From Nemertoderma westbladi (lineage: Eukaryota; Xenacoelomorpha; Nemertodermatida; Nemertodermatidae), in the NCBI GenBank assembly GCA_032718475.1, contig JAUCBJ010008824.1, positions 1 through 28,558 of the forward strand: a stretch of 28,558 nucleotides of DNA. The letters run 5' to 3'. This document shows, piece by piece, positions 17,161 to 28,558 of this stretch (position 1 is the stretch's first letter; every line of letters starts with the position of its first letter). A model generated the notes under the pieces. The model was not told the origin of the DNA. It did no database searches and saw only the letters and a program-made list of their open reading frames with translations. Both the position numbers and the translations under genes were made by a program.

Positions 17161-20100
17161 CATCCCAGACATCCTACGGGTCAGGGGGTGGCAGGACGTT
17201 AAAGAGTAAGTAGAAAACCATCCTAGACGTCCTACGGCCCAGGGGATGGCAGGACGTTAAAGAGTAAGTAAAGTACCTCCAGAACACCATCCTAGACGTC
17301 CTACGGGCCAGGGGGTGGCAGGACGTTAAAGAGTAAGTAAAGTACCTCCAGAACACCATCCTAGACGGCCTAGGGGGTGGCAGGACGTTAAAGGGTAAGT
17401 AGAACACCATCCTAGACGTCCTACGGCCCAGGGGGTGGCAGGACGTTAAAGAGTAAGTAAAGTACCTTCAGAACACCATCCTAGACGTCCTACGGCCAGG
17501 GGGTGGCAGGACGTTAAAGAGTAAGTAGAACACCATTCTAGACGTCCTACGGGCCAGGGGGTGACAGGACGTTAAAGAGTAAGTAAAGTACCTCCAGAAC
17601 ACCATCCTAGACGTCCTACGGGCCAGGGGGTGGCAGGACGTTAAAGAGTAAGTAGAACACCATCCTAGACGTGCCACGGCCCGGGGGTGGCAGGACGTTA
17701 AAGAGTAAGTAGAACACCATCCTAGACGTCCTACGGGCCAGGGGGTGGTAGGACGTTAAAGAGTAAGTAAAGTACCTCCAGAACACCATCCTAGACGTCC
17801 TACGGGCCAGGGGGTGGCAGGACGTTAAAGAGTAAGTAGAACACCATCCTAGACGTCCTACGGGCCAGGGCGTGGCAGGACGTTAAAGAGTAAGTAAAGT
17901 ACCTCCAGAACACCATCCTAGACGTCCTACGGGCCAGGGGGTGGCAGGACGTTAAAGAGTAAGTAGAACACCATCCTAGACGTCCTACGGGCCAGGGGGT
18001 GGCAGGACGTTAAAGAGTAAGTAGAACACCATCCTAGACGTCCTACGGCCCAGGGGGTGGCAGGACGTTAAAGAGTAAGTAAAGTACCTCCAGAACACCA
18101 TCCTAGACGTCCTACGGGCCAGGGGGTAGCAGGACGTTAAAGAGTAAGTAGAACACCATCCTAGACGTCCTACGGGCCAGGGGGTGGCAGGACGTTAAAG
18201 AGTAAGTAGAACACCATCCTAGACGTCCTACGGCCCAGGGGGTGGCAGGACGTTAAAGAGTAAGTAGAACACCATCCTAGACGTCCTACGGCCCAGGGGG
18301 TGGCAGGACGTTAAAGAGTAAGTAGAACACCATCCTAGACGTCCTACGGCCCAGGGGGTGGCAGGACGTTAAAGAGTAAGTAAAGTACCTCCAGAACACC
18401 ATCCTAGACGTCCTACGGGCCAGGGGGTGACAGGACGTTATGAGTAAGTAAAGTACCTCCAGAACACCATCCTAGACGTCCTACGGCCCAGGGGGTGGCA
18501 GGACGTTAAAGAGTAAGTAGAACACCATCCTAGACGTCCTACGGCCCAGGGGGTGGCAGGACGTTAAAGAGTAAGTAAAGTACCTCCAGAACACCATCCT
18601 AGACGTCCTACGGGCCAGGGGGTGGCAGGACGTTAAAGAGTAAGTAAAGTACCTCCAGAACACCATCCTAGACGTCCTACGGCCCAGGGGGTGGCAGGAC
18701 GTTAAAGAGTAAGTAGAACACCATCCTAGACGTCCTACGGGCCAGGGGATGGCAGGACGTTAAAGAGTAAGTAAAGTACCTCCAGAACACCATCCTAGAC
18801 GTCCTACGGGCCAGGGGGTGACAGGACGTTAAAGAGTAAGTAGAACACCATCCTAGACGTCCTACGGCCCAGGGGGTGGCAGGATGTTAAAGAGTAAGTA
18901 GAACACCATCCTAGACGTCCTACGGCCCAGGGGGTGGCAGGACGTTAAAGAGTAAGTAGAACACCATCCTAGACGTCCTACGGCCCAGGGGGTGGCAGGA
19001 CGTTAAAGAGTAAGTAGAACACCATCCTAGACGTCCTACGGCCCAGGGGGTGGCAGGACGTTAAAGAGTAAGTAGAACACCATCCTAGACGTCCTACGGG
19101 CCAGGGGGTGGCAGGACGTTAAATAGTAAGTAAAGTACCTCCAGAACACCATCCTAGACGTCCTACGGCCCAGGGGGTGGCAGGAAGTTAAAGAGTAAGT
19201 AAAGTACCTCCAGAACACCATCCTAGACGTCCTACGGGCCAGGGGGTGGCAGGACGTTAAAGAGTAAGTAGAACACCATCCTAGACGTGCCACGGCCCGG
19301 GGGTGGCAGGACGTTAAAGAGTAAGTAAAGTACCTGCAGAACACCATCCTAGACGTCCTACGGGCCAGGGAGTGGCAGGACGTTAAAGAGTAAGTAAAGT
19401 ACCTCCAGAACACCATCCTAGACGTCCTACGGGCCAGGGGGTGACAGGACGTTAAAGAGTAAGTAAAGTACCTCCAGAACACCATCCTAGACGTCCTACG
19501 GGCCAGGGGGTGGCAGGACGTTAAAGAGTAAGTAGAACACCATCCTAGACGTCCTACGGCCCAGGGGGTGGCAGGACGTTAAAGAGTAAGTAAAGTACCT
19601 CCAGAACACCATCCTAGACGTCCTACGGGCCAGGGGGTGCCAGGACGTTAAAGAGTAAGTAAAACACCATCCTAGACGTCCTACGGGCCAGGGAGTGGCA
19701 GGACGTTAAAGAGTAAGTAAAGTACCTCCAGAACACCATCCTAGACGTCCTACGGGCCAGGGGGTGACAGGACGTTAAAGAGTAAGTAAAGTACCTCCAG
19801 AACACCATCCTAGACGTCCTACGGGCCAGGGGGTGCCAGGACGTTAAAGAGTAAGTAAAACACCATCCTAGACGTCCTACGGGCCAGGGGGTGGCAGGAC
19901 GTTAAAGAGTAAGTAAAGTACCTCCAGAACACCATCCCAGACGTCCTACGGGCCAGGGAGTGGCAGGACGTTAAAGAGTAAGTAAAGTACCTCCAGAACA
20001 CCATCCTAGACGTCCTACGGGCCAGGGGGTGGCAGGACGTTAAAGAGTAAGTAGAACACCATCCTAGACGTCCTACGGGCCAGGGGGTGGCAGGACGTTA

Positions 20101-20244
20101 AACAGTACGTAGAACACCATCCTAGACGTCCTACGGGCCAGGGAATGGCAGGATGTTAAAGAGTAAGTAGAACACCATCCTAGACGTCCTACGGGCCAGG
20201 GGATGGCAGGATGTTAAAGAGTAAGTAAAGTACCTCCAGAACAC
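17161..20244. repeat. higher-order repeat copy 1 (3084 bp)
   Basis: This block starts at a CATCCCAGAC-plus-GGGTCAGG marker unit and recurs as copy 2 after 3084 bp. Inside are the landmark variants CGTGCCACGG (about 17670 and 19287) and TTAAACAGTACG (20098), which recur in later copies. Confidence 0.8.
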
Positions 20245-23200
20245 CATCCCAGACGTCCTACGGGTCAGGGGGTGGCAGGACGTTAAAGAGTAAGTAGAAC
20301 ACCATCCTAGACGTCCTACGGCCCAGGGGATGGCAGGACGTTAAAGAGTAAGTAAAGTACCTCCAGAACACCATCCTAGACGTCCTACGGGCCAGGGGGT
20401 GGCAGGACGTTAAAGAGTAAGTAAAGTACCTCCAGAACACCATCCTAGACGTCCTACGGCCTAGGGGGTGGCAGGACGTTAAAGGGTAAGTAGAACACCA
20501 TCCTAGACGTCCTACGGCCCAGGGGGTGGCAGGACGTTAAAGAGTAAGTAAAGTACCTCCAGAACACCATCCTAGACGTCCTACGGGCCAGGGGGTGGCA
20601 GGACGTTAAAGAGTAAGTAGAACACCATTCTAGACGTCCTACGGGCCAGGGGGTGACAGGACGTTAAAGAGTAAGTAAAGTACCTCCAGAACACCATCCT
20701 AGACGTCCTACGGGCCAGGGGGTGGCAGGACGTTAAAGAGTAAGTAGAACACCATCCTAGACGTGCCACGGCCCGGGGGTGGCAGGACGTTAAAGAGTAA
20801 GTAGAACACCATCCTAGACGTCCTACGGGCCAGGGGGTGGTAGGACGTTAAAGAGTAAGTAAAGTACCTCCAGAACACCATCCTAGACGTCCTACGGGCC
20901 AGGGGGTGGCAGGACGTTAAAGAGTAAGTAGAACACCATCCTAGACGTCCTACGGGCCAGGGCGTGGCAGGACGTTAAAGAGTAAGTAAAGTACCTCCAG
21001 AACACCATCCTCGACGTCCTACGGGCCAGGGAGTGGCAGGACGTTAAAGAGTAAGTAGAACACCATCCTAGACGTCCTACGGCCCAGGGGGTGGCAGGAC
21101 GTTGAAGAGTAAGTAAAGTACCTCCAGAACACCATCCTAGACGTCCTACGGGCCAGGGGGTAGCAGGACGTTAAAGAGTAAGTAGAACACCATCCTAGAC
21201 GTCCTACGGGCCAGGGGGTGGCAGGACGTTAAAGAGTAAGTAGAACACCATCCTAGACGTCCTACGGCCCAGGGGGTGGCAGGACGTTAAAGAGTAAGTA
21301 GAACACCATCCTAGACGTCCTACGGCCCAGGGGGTGGCAGGACGTTAAAGAGTAAGTAGAACACCATCCTAGACGTCCTACGGGCCAGGGGGTGGCAGGA
21401 CGTTAAAGAGTAAGTAGAACACCATCCTAGACGTCCTACGGCCCAGGGGGTGGCAGGACGTTAAAGAGTAAGCCTCCAGAACACCATCCTAGACGTCCTA
21501 CGGCCCAGGGGGTGGCAGGACGTTAAAGAGTAAGTAGAACACCATCCTAGACGTCCTACGGCCCAGGGGGTGGCAGGACGTTAAAGAGTAAGTAAAGTAC
21601 CTCCAGAACACCATCCTAGACGTCCTACGGGCCAGGGGGTGGCAGGACGTTAAAGAGTAAGTAAAGTACCTCCAGAACACCATCCTAGACGTCCTACGGC
21701 CCAGGGGGTGGCAGGACGTTAAAGAGTAAGTAGAACACCATCCTAGACGTCCTACGGCCCAGGGGGTGGCAGGACGTTAAAGAGTAAGTAAAGTACCTCC
21801 AGAACACCATCCTAGACGTCCTACGGGCCAGGGGGTGGCAGGACGTTAAAGAGTAAGTAAAGTACCTCCAGAACACCATCCTAGACGTCCTACGGCCCAG
21901 GGGGTGGCAGGACGTTAAAGAGTAAGTAGAACACCATCCTAGACGTCCTACGGGCCAGGGGATGGCAGGACGTTAAAGAGTAAGTAAAGTACCTCCAGAA
22001 CACCATCCTAGACGTCCTACGGGCCAGGGGGTGACAGGACGTTAAAGAGTAAGTAGAACACCATCCTAGACGTCCTACGGCCCAGGGGGTGGCAGGATGT
22101 TAAAGAGTAAGTAGAACACCATCCTAGACGTCCTACGGCCCAGGGGGTGGCAGGACGTTAAAGAGTAAGTAGAACACCATCCTAGACGTCCTACGGCCCA
22201 GGGGGTGGCAGGACGTTAAAGAGTAAGTAGAACACCATCCTAGACGTCCTACGGCCCAGGGGGTGGCAGGACGTTAAAGAGTAAGTAGAACACCATCCTA
22301 GACGTCCTACGGGCCAGGGGGTGGCAGGACGTTAAAGAGTAAGTAAAGTACCTCCAGAACACCATCCTAGACGTCCTACGGCCCAGGGGGTGGCAGGAAG
22401 TTAAAGAGTAAGTAAAGTACCTCCAGAACACCATCCTAGACGTCCTACGGGCCAGGGGGTGGCAGGACGTTAAAGAGTAAGTAGAACACCATCCTAGACG
22501 TGCCACGGCCCGGGGGTGGCAGGACGTTAAAGAGTTAGTAAAGTACCTGCAGAACACCATCCTAGACGTCCTACGGGCCAGGGAGTGGCAGGACGTTAAA
22601 GAGTAAGTAAAGTACCTCCAGAACACCATCCTAGACGTCCTACGGGCCAGGGGGTGACAGGACGTTAAAGAGTAAGTAAAGTACCTCCAGAACACCATCC
22701 TAGACGTCCTACGGGCCAGGAGGTGGCAGGACGTTAAAGAGTAAGTAGAACACCATCCTAGACGTCCTACGGCCCAGGGGGTGGCAGGACGTTAAAGAGT
22801 AAGTAAAGTACCTCCAGAACACCATCCTAGACGTCCTACGGGCCAGGGGGTGCCAGGACGTTAAAGAGTAAGTAGAACACCATCCTAGACGTCCTACGGG
22901 CCAGGGAGTGGCAGGACGTTAAAGAGTAAGTAAAGTACCTCCAGAACACCATCCTAGACGTCCTACGGGCCAGGGGGTGGCAGGACGTTAAAGAGTAAGT
23001 AAAGTACCTCCAGAACACCATCCCAGACGTCCTACGGGCCAGGGAGTGGCAGGACGTTAAAGAGTAAGTAAAGTACCTCCAGAACACCATCCTAGACGTC
23101 CTACGGGCCAGGGGGTGGCAGGACGTTAAAGAGTAAGTAGAACACCATCCTAGACGTCCTACGGGCCAGGGGGTGGCAGGACGTTAAACAGTACGTAGAA

Positions 23201-23330
23201 CACCATCCTAGACGTCCTACGGGCCAGGGAATGGCAGGATGTTAAAGAGTAAGTAGAACACCATCCTAGACGTCCTACGGGCCAGGGGATGGCAGGATGT
23301 TAAAGAGTAAGTAAAGTACCTCCAGAACAC
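20245..23330. repeat. higher-order repeat copy 2 (3086 bp)
   Basis: It begins with the same CATCCCAGAC marker. Private variants CCTCGACG (21009) and GACGTTGAAG (21099) recur exactly 3086 bases later in copy 3, and TTAAACAGTACG is found at 23184, 3086 after copy 1's. Confidence 0.85.
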
Positions 23331-26221
23331 CATCCCAGACGTCCTACGGGTCAGGGGGTGGCAGGACGTTAAAGAGTAAGTAGAACACCATCCTAGACGT
23401 CCTACGTCCCAGGGGATGGCAGGACGTTAAAGAGTAAGTAAAGTACCTCCAGAACACCATCCTAGACGTCCTACGGGCCAGGGGGTGGCAGGACGTTAAA
23501 GAGTAAGTAAAGTACCTCCAGAACACCATCCTAGACGTCCTACGGCCTAGGGGGTGGCAGGACGTTAAAGGGTAAGTAGAACACCATCCTAGACGTCCTA
23601 CGGCCCAGGGGGTGGCAGGACGTTAAAGAGTAAGTAAAGTACCTCCAGAACACCATCCTAGACGTCCTACGGGCCAGGGGGTGGCAGGACGTTAAAGAGT
23701 AAGTAGAACACCATTCTAGACGTCCTACGGGCCAGGGGGTGACAGGACGTTAAAGAGTAAGTAAAGTACCTCCAGAACACCATCCTAGACGTCCTACGGG
23801 CCAGGGGGTGGCAGGACGTTAAAGAGTAAGTAGAACACCATCCTAGACGTGCCACGGCCCGGGGGTGGCAGGACGTTAAAGAGTAAGTAGAACACCATCC
23901 TAGACGTCCTACGGGCCAGGGGGTGGTAGGACGTTAAAGAGTAAGTAAAGTACCTCCAGAACACCATCCTAGACGTCCTACGGGCCAGGGGGTGGCAGGA
24001 CGTTAAAGAGTAAGTAGAACACCATCCTAGACGTCCTACGGGCCAGGGCGTGGCAGGACGTTAAAGAGTAAGTAAAGTACCTCCAGAACACCATCCTCGA
24101 CGTCCTACGGGCCAGGGAGTGGCAGGACGTTAAAGAGTAAGTAGAACACCATCCTAGACGTCCTACGGCCCAGGGGGTGGCAGGACGTTGAAGAGTAAGT
24201 AAAGTACCTCCAGAACACCATCCTAGACGTCCTACGGGCCAGGGGGTAGCAGGACGTTAAAGAGTAAGTAGAACACCATCCTAGACGTCCTACGGGCCAG
24301 GGGGTGGCAGGACGTTAAAGAGTAAGTAGAACACCATCCTAGACGTCCTACGGCCCAGGGGGTGGCAGGACGTTAAAGAGTAAGTAGAACACCATCCTAG
24401 ACGTCCTACGGCCCAGGGGGTGGCAGGACGTTAAAGAGTAAGTAGCACACCATCCTAGACGTCCTACGGGCCAGGGGGTGGCAGGACGTTAAAGAGTAAG
24501 TAAAGTACCTCCAGAACACCATCCTAGACGTCCTACGGGCCAGGGGGTGGCAGGACGTTAAGAGTAAGTAAAGTACCTCCAGAACACCATCCTAGACGTC
24601 CTACGGCCCAGGGGGTGGCAGGACGTTAAAGAGTAAGTAGAACACCATCCTAGACGTCCTACGGCCCAGGGGGTGGCAGGACGTTAAAGAGTAAGTAAAG
24701 TACCTCCAGAACACCATCCTAGACGTCCTACGGGCCAGGGGGTGGCAGGACGTTAAAGAGTAAGTAAAGTACCTCCAGAACACCATCCTAGACGTCCTAC
24801 GGCCCAGGGGGTGGCAGGACGTTAAAGAGTAAGTAGAACACCATCCTAGACGTCCTACGGCCCAGGGGGTGGCAGGACGTTAAAGAGTAAGTAAAGTACC
24901 TCCAGAACACCATCCTAGACGTCCTACGGGCCAGGGGGTGGCAGGACGTTAAAGAGTAAGTAAAGTACCTCCAGAACACCATCCTAGACGTCCTACGGCC
25001 CAGGGGGTGGCAGGACGTTAAAGAGTAAGTAGAACACCATCCTAGACGTCCTACGGGCCAGGGGATGGCAGGACGTTAAAGAGTAAGTAAAGTACCTCCA
25101 GAACACCATCCTAGACGTCCTACGGGCCAGGGGGTGACAGGACGTTAAAGAGTAAGTAGAACACCATCCTAGACGTCCTACGGCCCAGGGGGTGGCAGGA
25201 CGTTAAAGAGTAAGTAGAACACCATCCTAGACGTCCTACGGGCCAGGGGGTGGCAGGACGTTAAAGAGTAAGTAAAGTACCTCCAGAACACCATCCTAGA
25301 CGTCCTACGGGCCAGGGGGTGGCAGGACGTTAAAGAGTAAGTAGAACACCATCCTAGACGTCCTACGGCCCAGGGGGTGGCAGGACGTTAAAGAGTAAGT
25401 AGAACACCATCCTAGACGTCCTACGGGCCAGGGGGTGGCAGGACGTTAAAGAGTAAGTAGAACACCATCCTAGACGTCCTACGGCCCAGGGGGTGGCAGG
25501 ACGTTAAAGAGTAAGCCTCCAGAACACCATCCTAGACGTCCTACGGGCCAGGGGGTGGCAGGACGTTAAAGAGTAAGTAGAACACCATCCTAGACGTCCT
25601 ACGGGCCAGGGGGTGGCAGGACGTTAAAGAGTAAGTAAAGTACCTCCAGAACACCATCCTAGACGTCCTACGGGCCAGGGGGTGGCAGGACGTTAAAGAG
25701 TAAGTAAAGTACCTCCAGAACACCATCCTAGACGTCCTACGGGCCAGGGGGTGGCAGGACGTTAAAGAGTAAGTAGAACACCATCCTAGACGTCCTACGG
25801 GCCAGGGGGTGCCAGGACGTTAAAGAGTAAGTAAGAACACCATCCTAGACGTCCTACGGGCCAGGGAGTGGCAGGACGTTAAAGAGTAAGTAAAGTACCT
25901 CCAGAACACCATCCTAGACGTCCTACGGGCCAGGGGGTGGCAGGACGTTAAAGAGTAAGTAAAGTACCTCCAGAACACCATCCTAGACGTCCTACGGGCC
26001 AGGGGGTGGCAGGACGTTAAAGAGTAAGTAGAACACCATCCTAGACGTCCTACGGGCCAGGGGGTGGCAGGACGTTAAACAGTACGTAGAACACCATCCT
26101 AGACGTCCTACGGGCCAGGGAATGGCAGGATGTTAAAGAGTAAGTAGAACACCATCCTAGACGTCCTACGGGCCAGGGGATGGCAGGATGTTAAAGAGTA
26201 AGTAAAGTACCTCCAGAACAC
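23331..26221. repeat. higher-order repeat copy 3 (2891 bp, about three units shorter)
   Basis: It shares the marker variants with copies 1 and 2, but the distance to the next copy is 2891 bp, 195 bp less than 3086. That matches net loss of about three units. The second CGTGCCACGG unit, present in copies 1 and 2, is missing here, and an AAGCCTCCAGAAC junction appears near 25514. Confidence 0.8.
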
Positions 26222-28558
26222 CATCCCAGACGTCCTACGGGTCAGGGGGTGGCAGGACGTTAAAGAGTAAGTAGAACACCATCCTAGACGTCCTACGGCC
26301 CAGGGGATGGCAGGACGTTAAAGAGTAAGTAAAGTACCTCCAGAACACCATCCTAGACGTCCTACGGGCCAGGGGGTGGCAGGACGTTAAAGAGTAAGTA
26401 AAGTACCTCCAGAACACCATCCTAGACGTCCTACGGCCTAGGGGGTGGCAGGACGTTAAAGGGTAAGTAGAACACCATCCTAGACGTCCTACGGCCCAGG
26501 GGGTGGCAGGACGTTAAAGAGTAAGTAAAGTACCTCCAGAACACCATCCTAGACGTCCTACGGGCCAGGGGGTGGCAGGACGTTAAAGAGTAAGTAGAAC
26601 ACCATTCTAGACGTCCTACGGGCCAGGGGGTGACAGGACGTTAAAGAGTAAGTAAAGTACCTCCAGAACACCATCCTAGACGTCCTACGGGCCAGGGGGT
26701 GGCAGGACGTTAAAGAGTAAGTAGAACACCATCCTAGACGTGCCACGGCCCGGGGGTGGCAGGACGTTAAAGAGTAAGTAGAACACCATCCTAGACGTCC
26801 TACGGGCCAGGGGGTGGTAGGACGTTAAAGAGTAAGTAAAGTACCTCCAGAACACCATCCTAGACGTCCTACGGGCCAGGGGGTGGCAGGACGTTAAAGA
26901 GTAAGTAGAACACCATCCTAGACGTCCTACGGGCCAGGGCGTGGCAGGACGTTAAAGAGTAAGTAAAGTACCTCCAGAACACCATCCTCGACGTCCTACG
27001 GGCCAGGGAGTGGCAGGACGTTAAAGAGTAAGTAGAACACCATCCTAGACGTCCTACGGCCCAGGGGGTGGCAGGACGTTAAAGAGTAAGTAGAACACCA
27101 TCCTAGACGTCCTACGGCCCAGGGGGTGGCAGGACGTTAAAGAGTAAGTAAAGTACCTCCAGAACACCATCCTAGACGTCCTACGGGCCAGGGGGTAGCA
27201 GGACGTTAAAGAGTAAGTAGAACACCATCCTAGACGTCCTACGGGCCAGGGGGTGGCAGGACGTTAAAGAGTAAGTAGAACACCATCCTAGACGTCCTAC
27301 GGCCCAGGGGGTGGCAGGACGTTAAAGAGTAAGTAGAACACCATCCTAGACGTCCTACGGCCCAGGGGGTGGCAGGACGTTAAAGAGTAAGTAGAACACC
27401 ATCCTAGACGTCCTACGGCCCAGGGGGTGGCAGGACGTTAAAGAGTAAGTAAAGTACCTCCAGAACACCATCCTAGACGTCCTACGGGCCAGGGGGTGAC
27501 AGGACGTTAAAGAGTAAGTAAAGTACCTCCAGAACACCATCCTAGACGTCCTACGGCCCAGGGGGTGGCAGGACGTTAAAGAGTAAGTAGAACACCATCC
27601 TAGACGTCCTACGGCCCAGGGGGTGGCAGGACGTTAAAGAGTAAGTAAAGTACCTCCAGAACACCATCCTAGACGTCCTACGGGCCAGGGGGTGGCAGGA
27701 CGTTAAAGAGTAAGTAAAGTACCTCCAGAACACCATCCTAGACGTCCTACGGCCCAGGGGGTGGCAGGACGTTAAAGAGTAAGTAGAACACCATCCTAGA
27801 CGTCCTACGGGCCAGGGGATGGCAGGACGTTAAAGAGTAAGTAAAGTACCTCCAGAACACCATCCTAGACGTCCTACGGGCCAGGGGGTGACAGGACGTT
27901 AAAGAGTAAGTAAAGTACCTCCAGAACACCATCCTAGACGTCCTACGGCCCAGGGGGTGGCAGGACGTTAAAGAGTAAGTAGAACACCATCCTAGACGTC
28001 CTACGGGCCAGGGGATGGCAGGACGTTAAAGAGTAAGTAAAGTACCTCCAGAACACCATCCTAGACGTCCTACGGGCCAGGGGGTGACAGGACGTTAAAG
28101 AGTAAGTAGAACACCATCCTAGACGTCCTACGGCCCAGGGGGTGGCAGGATGTTAAAGAGTAAGTAGAACACCATCCTAGACGTCCTACGGCCCAGGGGG
28201 TGGCAGGACGTTAAAGAGTAAGTAGAACACCATCCTAGACGTCCTACGGCCCAGGGGGTGGCAGGACGTTAAAGAGTAAGTAGAACACCATCCTAGACGT
28301 CCTACGGCCCAGGGGGTGGCAGGACGTTAAAGAGTAAGTAGAACACCATCCTAGACGTCCTACGGGCCAGGGGGTGGCAGGACGTTAAAGAGTAAGTAAA
28401 GTACCTCCAGAACACCATCCTAGACGTCCTACGGCCCAGGGGGTGGCAGGACGTTAAAGAGTAAGTAAAGTACCTCCAGAACACCATCCTAGACGTCCTA
28501 CGGGCCAGGGGGTGGCAGGACGTTAAAGAGTAAGTAGAACACCATCCTAGACGTGCCA
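26222..28558. repeat. higher-order repeat copy 4 (partial, cut by the window end)
   Basis: It starts at the CATCCCAGAC marker and repeats CCTCGACG (26986) in the same order as copies 2 and 3. The GACGTTGAAG variant has no counterpart here. The final bases, CTAGACGTGCCA, are the beginning of another CGTGCCACGG landmark unit. Confidence 0.8.

Larger units (their letters stand above)
14844..28558. repeat. large GC-rich minisatellite with 58-bp and 69-bp units, continuing past the window
   Basis: The unit starts GAACACCATCCTAGACGTCC, continues TACGGGCCAGGGGGTGGC and ends AGGACGTTAAAGAGTAAGTA. Short units are 58 bp; long units carry an extra AAGTACCTCCA (11 bp) at the end, making 69 bp. I estimate about 215 units. 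A GGGCC/GGCCC polymorphism is the commonest variant; rarer ones include CGTGCCACGGCCCG, TTAAACAGTACG, CCTCGACG and GTGACAGG. The array is far GC-richer than its surroundings. On the minus strand the 69-bp unit is a multiple of three without stops and yields 23-residue repeats such as MVFWRYFTYSLTSC, but 58-bp units shift the frame, so no protein is supported. The right end lies outside the window. Confidence 0.97.

Noticed and set aside
15368-28487. Dozens of minus-strand frames of 61-149 codons beginning MVFWRYFTYSLTSC or MARLGW
   Set aside because: They are translations of the 58/69-bp satellite. They end whenever a 58-bp unit shifts the frame, and have no start context, domain or transcript-like structure.
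14844-28558. CRISPR array
   Set aside because: The repeats are contiguous, with no unique spacers. The variable 11-bp segment is the same sequence each time, and the context is eukaryotic.

Overview
The window looks like nuclear DNA from an animal, most likely a marine invertebrate. It is AT-rich and mostly non-coding, with eukaryotic DNA transposons, Helitron-like ends, a degenerate tRNA-derived SINE candidate, a SMARCAL1-type helicase with metazoan architecture, and very large tandem arrays. The palindrome TAGGCCTA is strikingly frequent in the unique part. No bacterial operon, ribosome binding site or phage feature is present. The phylum cannot be fixed from the sequence alone.

Layout. 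1-61: a possible basic C-terminus of a gene that starts outside the window. 62-1410: no gene seen. 1411-2116: an indel-free 30-bp minisatellite of about 23 units. 2340-2690: a probable old tRNA-derived SINE, minus strand. 3009-3050: a strong 42-nt hairpin. 3591-5702: an intact, uninterrupted 703-codon SMARCAL1/HARP-family annealing helicase. 5971-6945: degenerate repeats in opposite orientations. 7793-8223: a non-autonomous Helitron-like element. 9813-13202: a complete DNA transposon with TTAA target duplications, short G-rich inverted termini and an intact 581-aa DDE transposase with a CxxH motif, best called Kolobok (T2-like). About 13330-13730: a second, more decayed Helitron-like element. 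14521-14620: a 50-bp T-rich duplication. 14844 to the window end: a 13.7-kb GC-rich minisatellite.

The large minisatellite is the most unusual part. Its units come in two lengths, 58 and 69 bp, differing by an optional 11-bp segment. From about 17.16 kb the units form higher-order repeats of 3084, 3086 and 2891 bp followed by a partial fourth copy, recognised by shared private mutations. Each unit can form a hairpin and carries a GTAAGT motif. The many minus-strand reading frames in it are by-products of the repeat.

Only two protein genes are well supported: the helicase, presumably acting at stalled replication forks, and the transposase, which would mobilise the element containing it. Nothing links them functionally. 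I found no multi-gene defence, biosynthetic or signalling system. The novelty here is in repeat structure.
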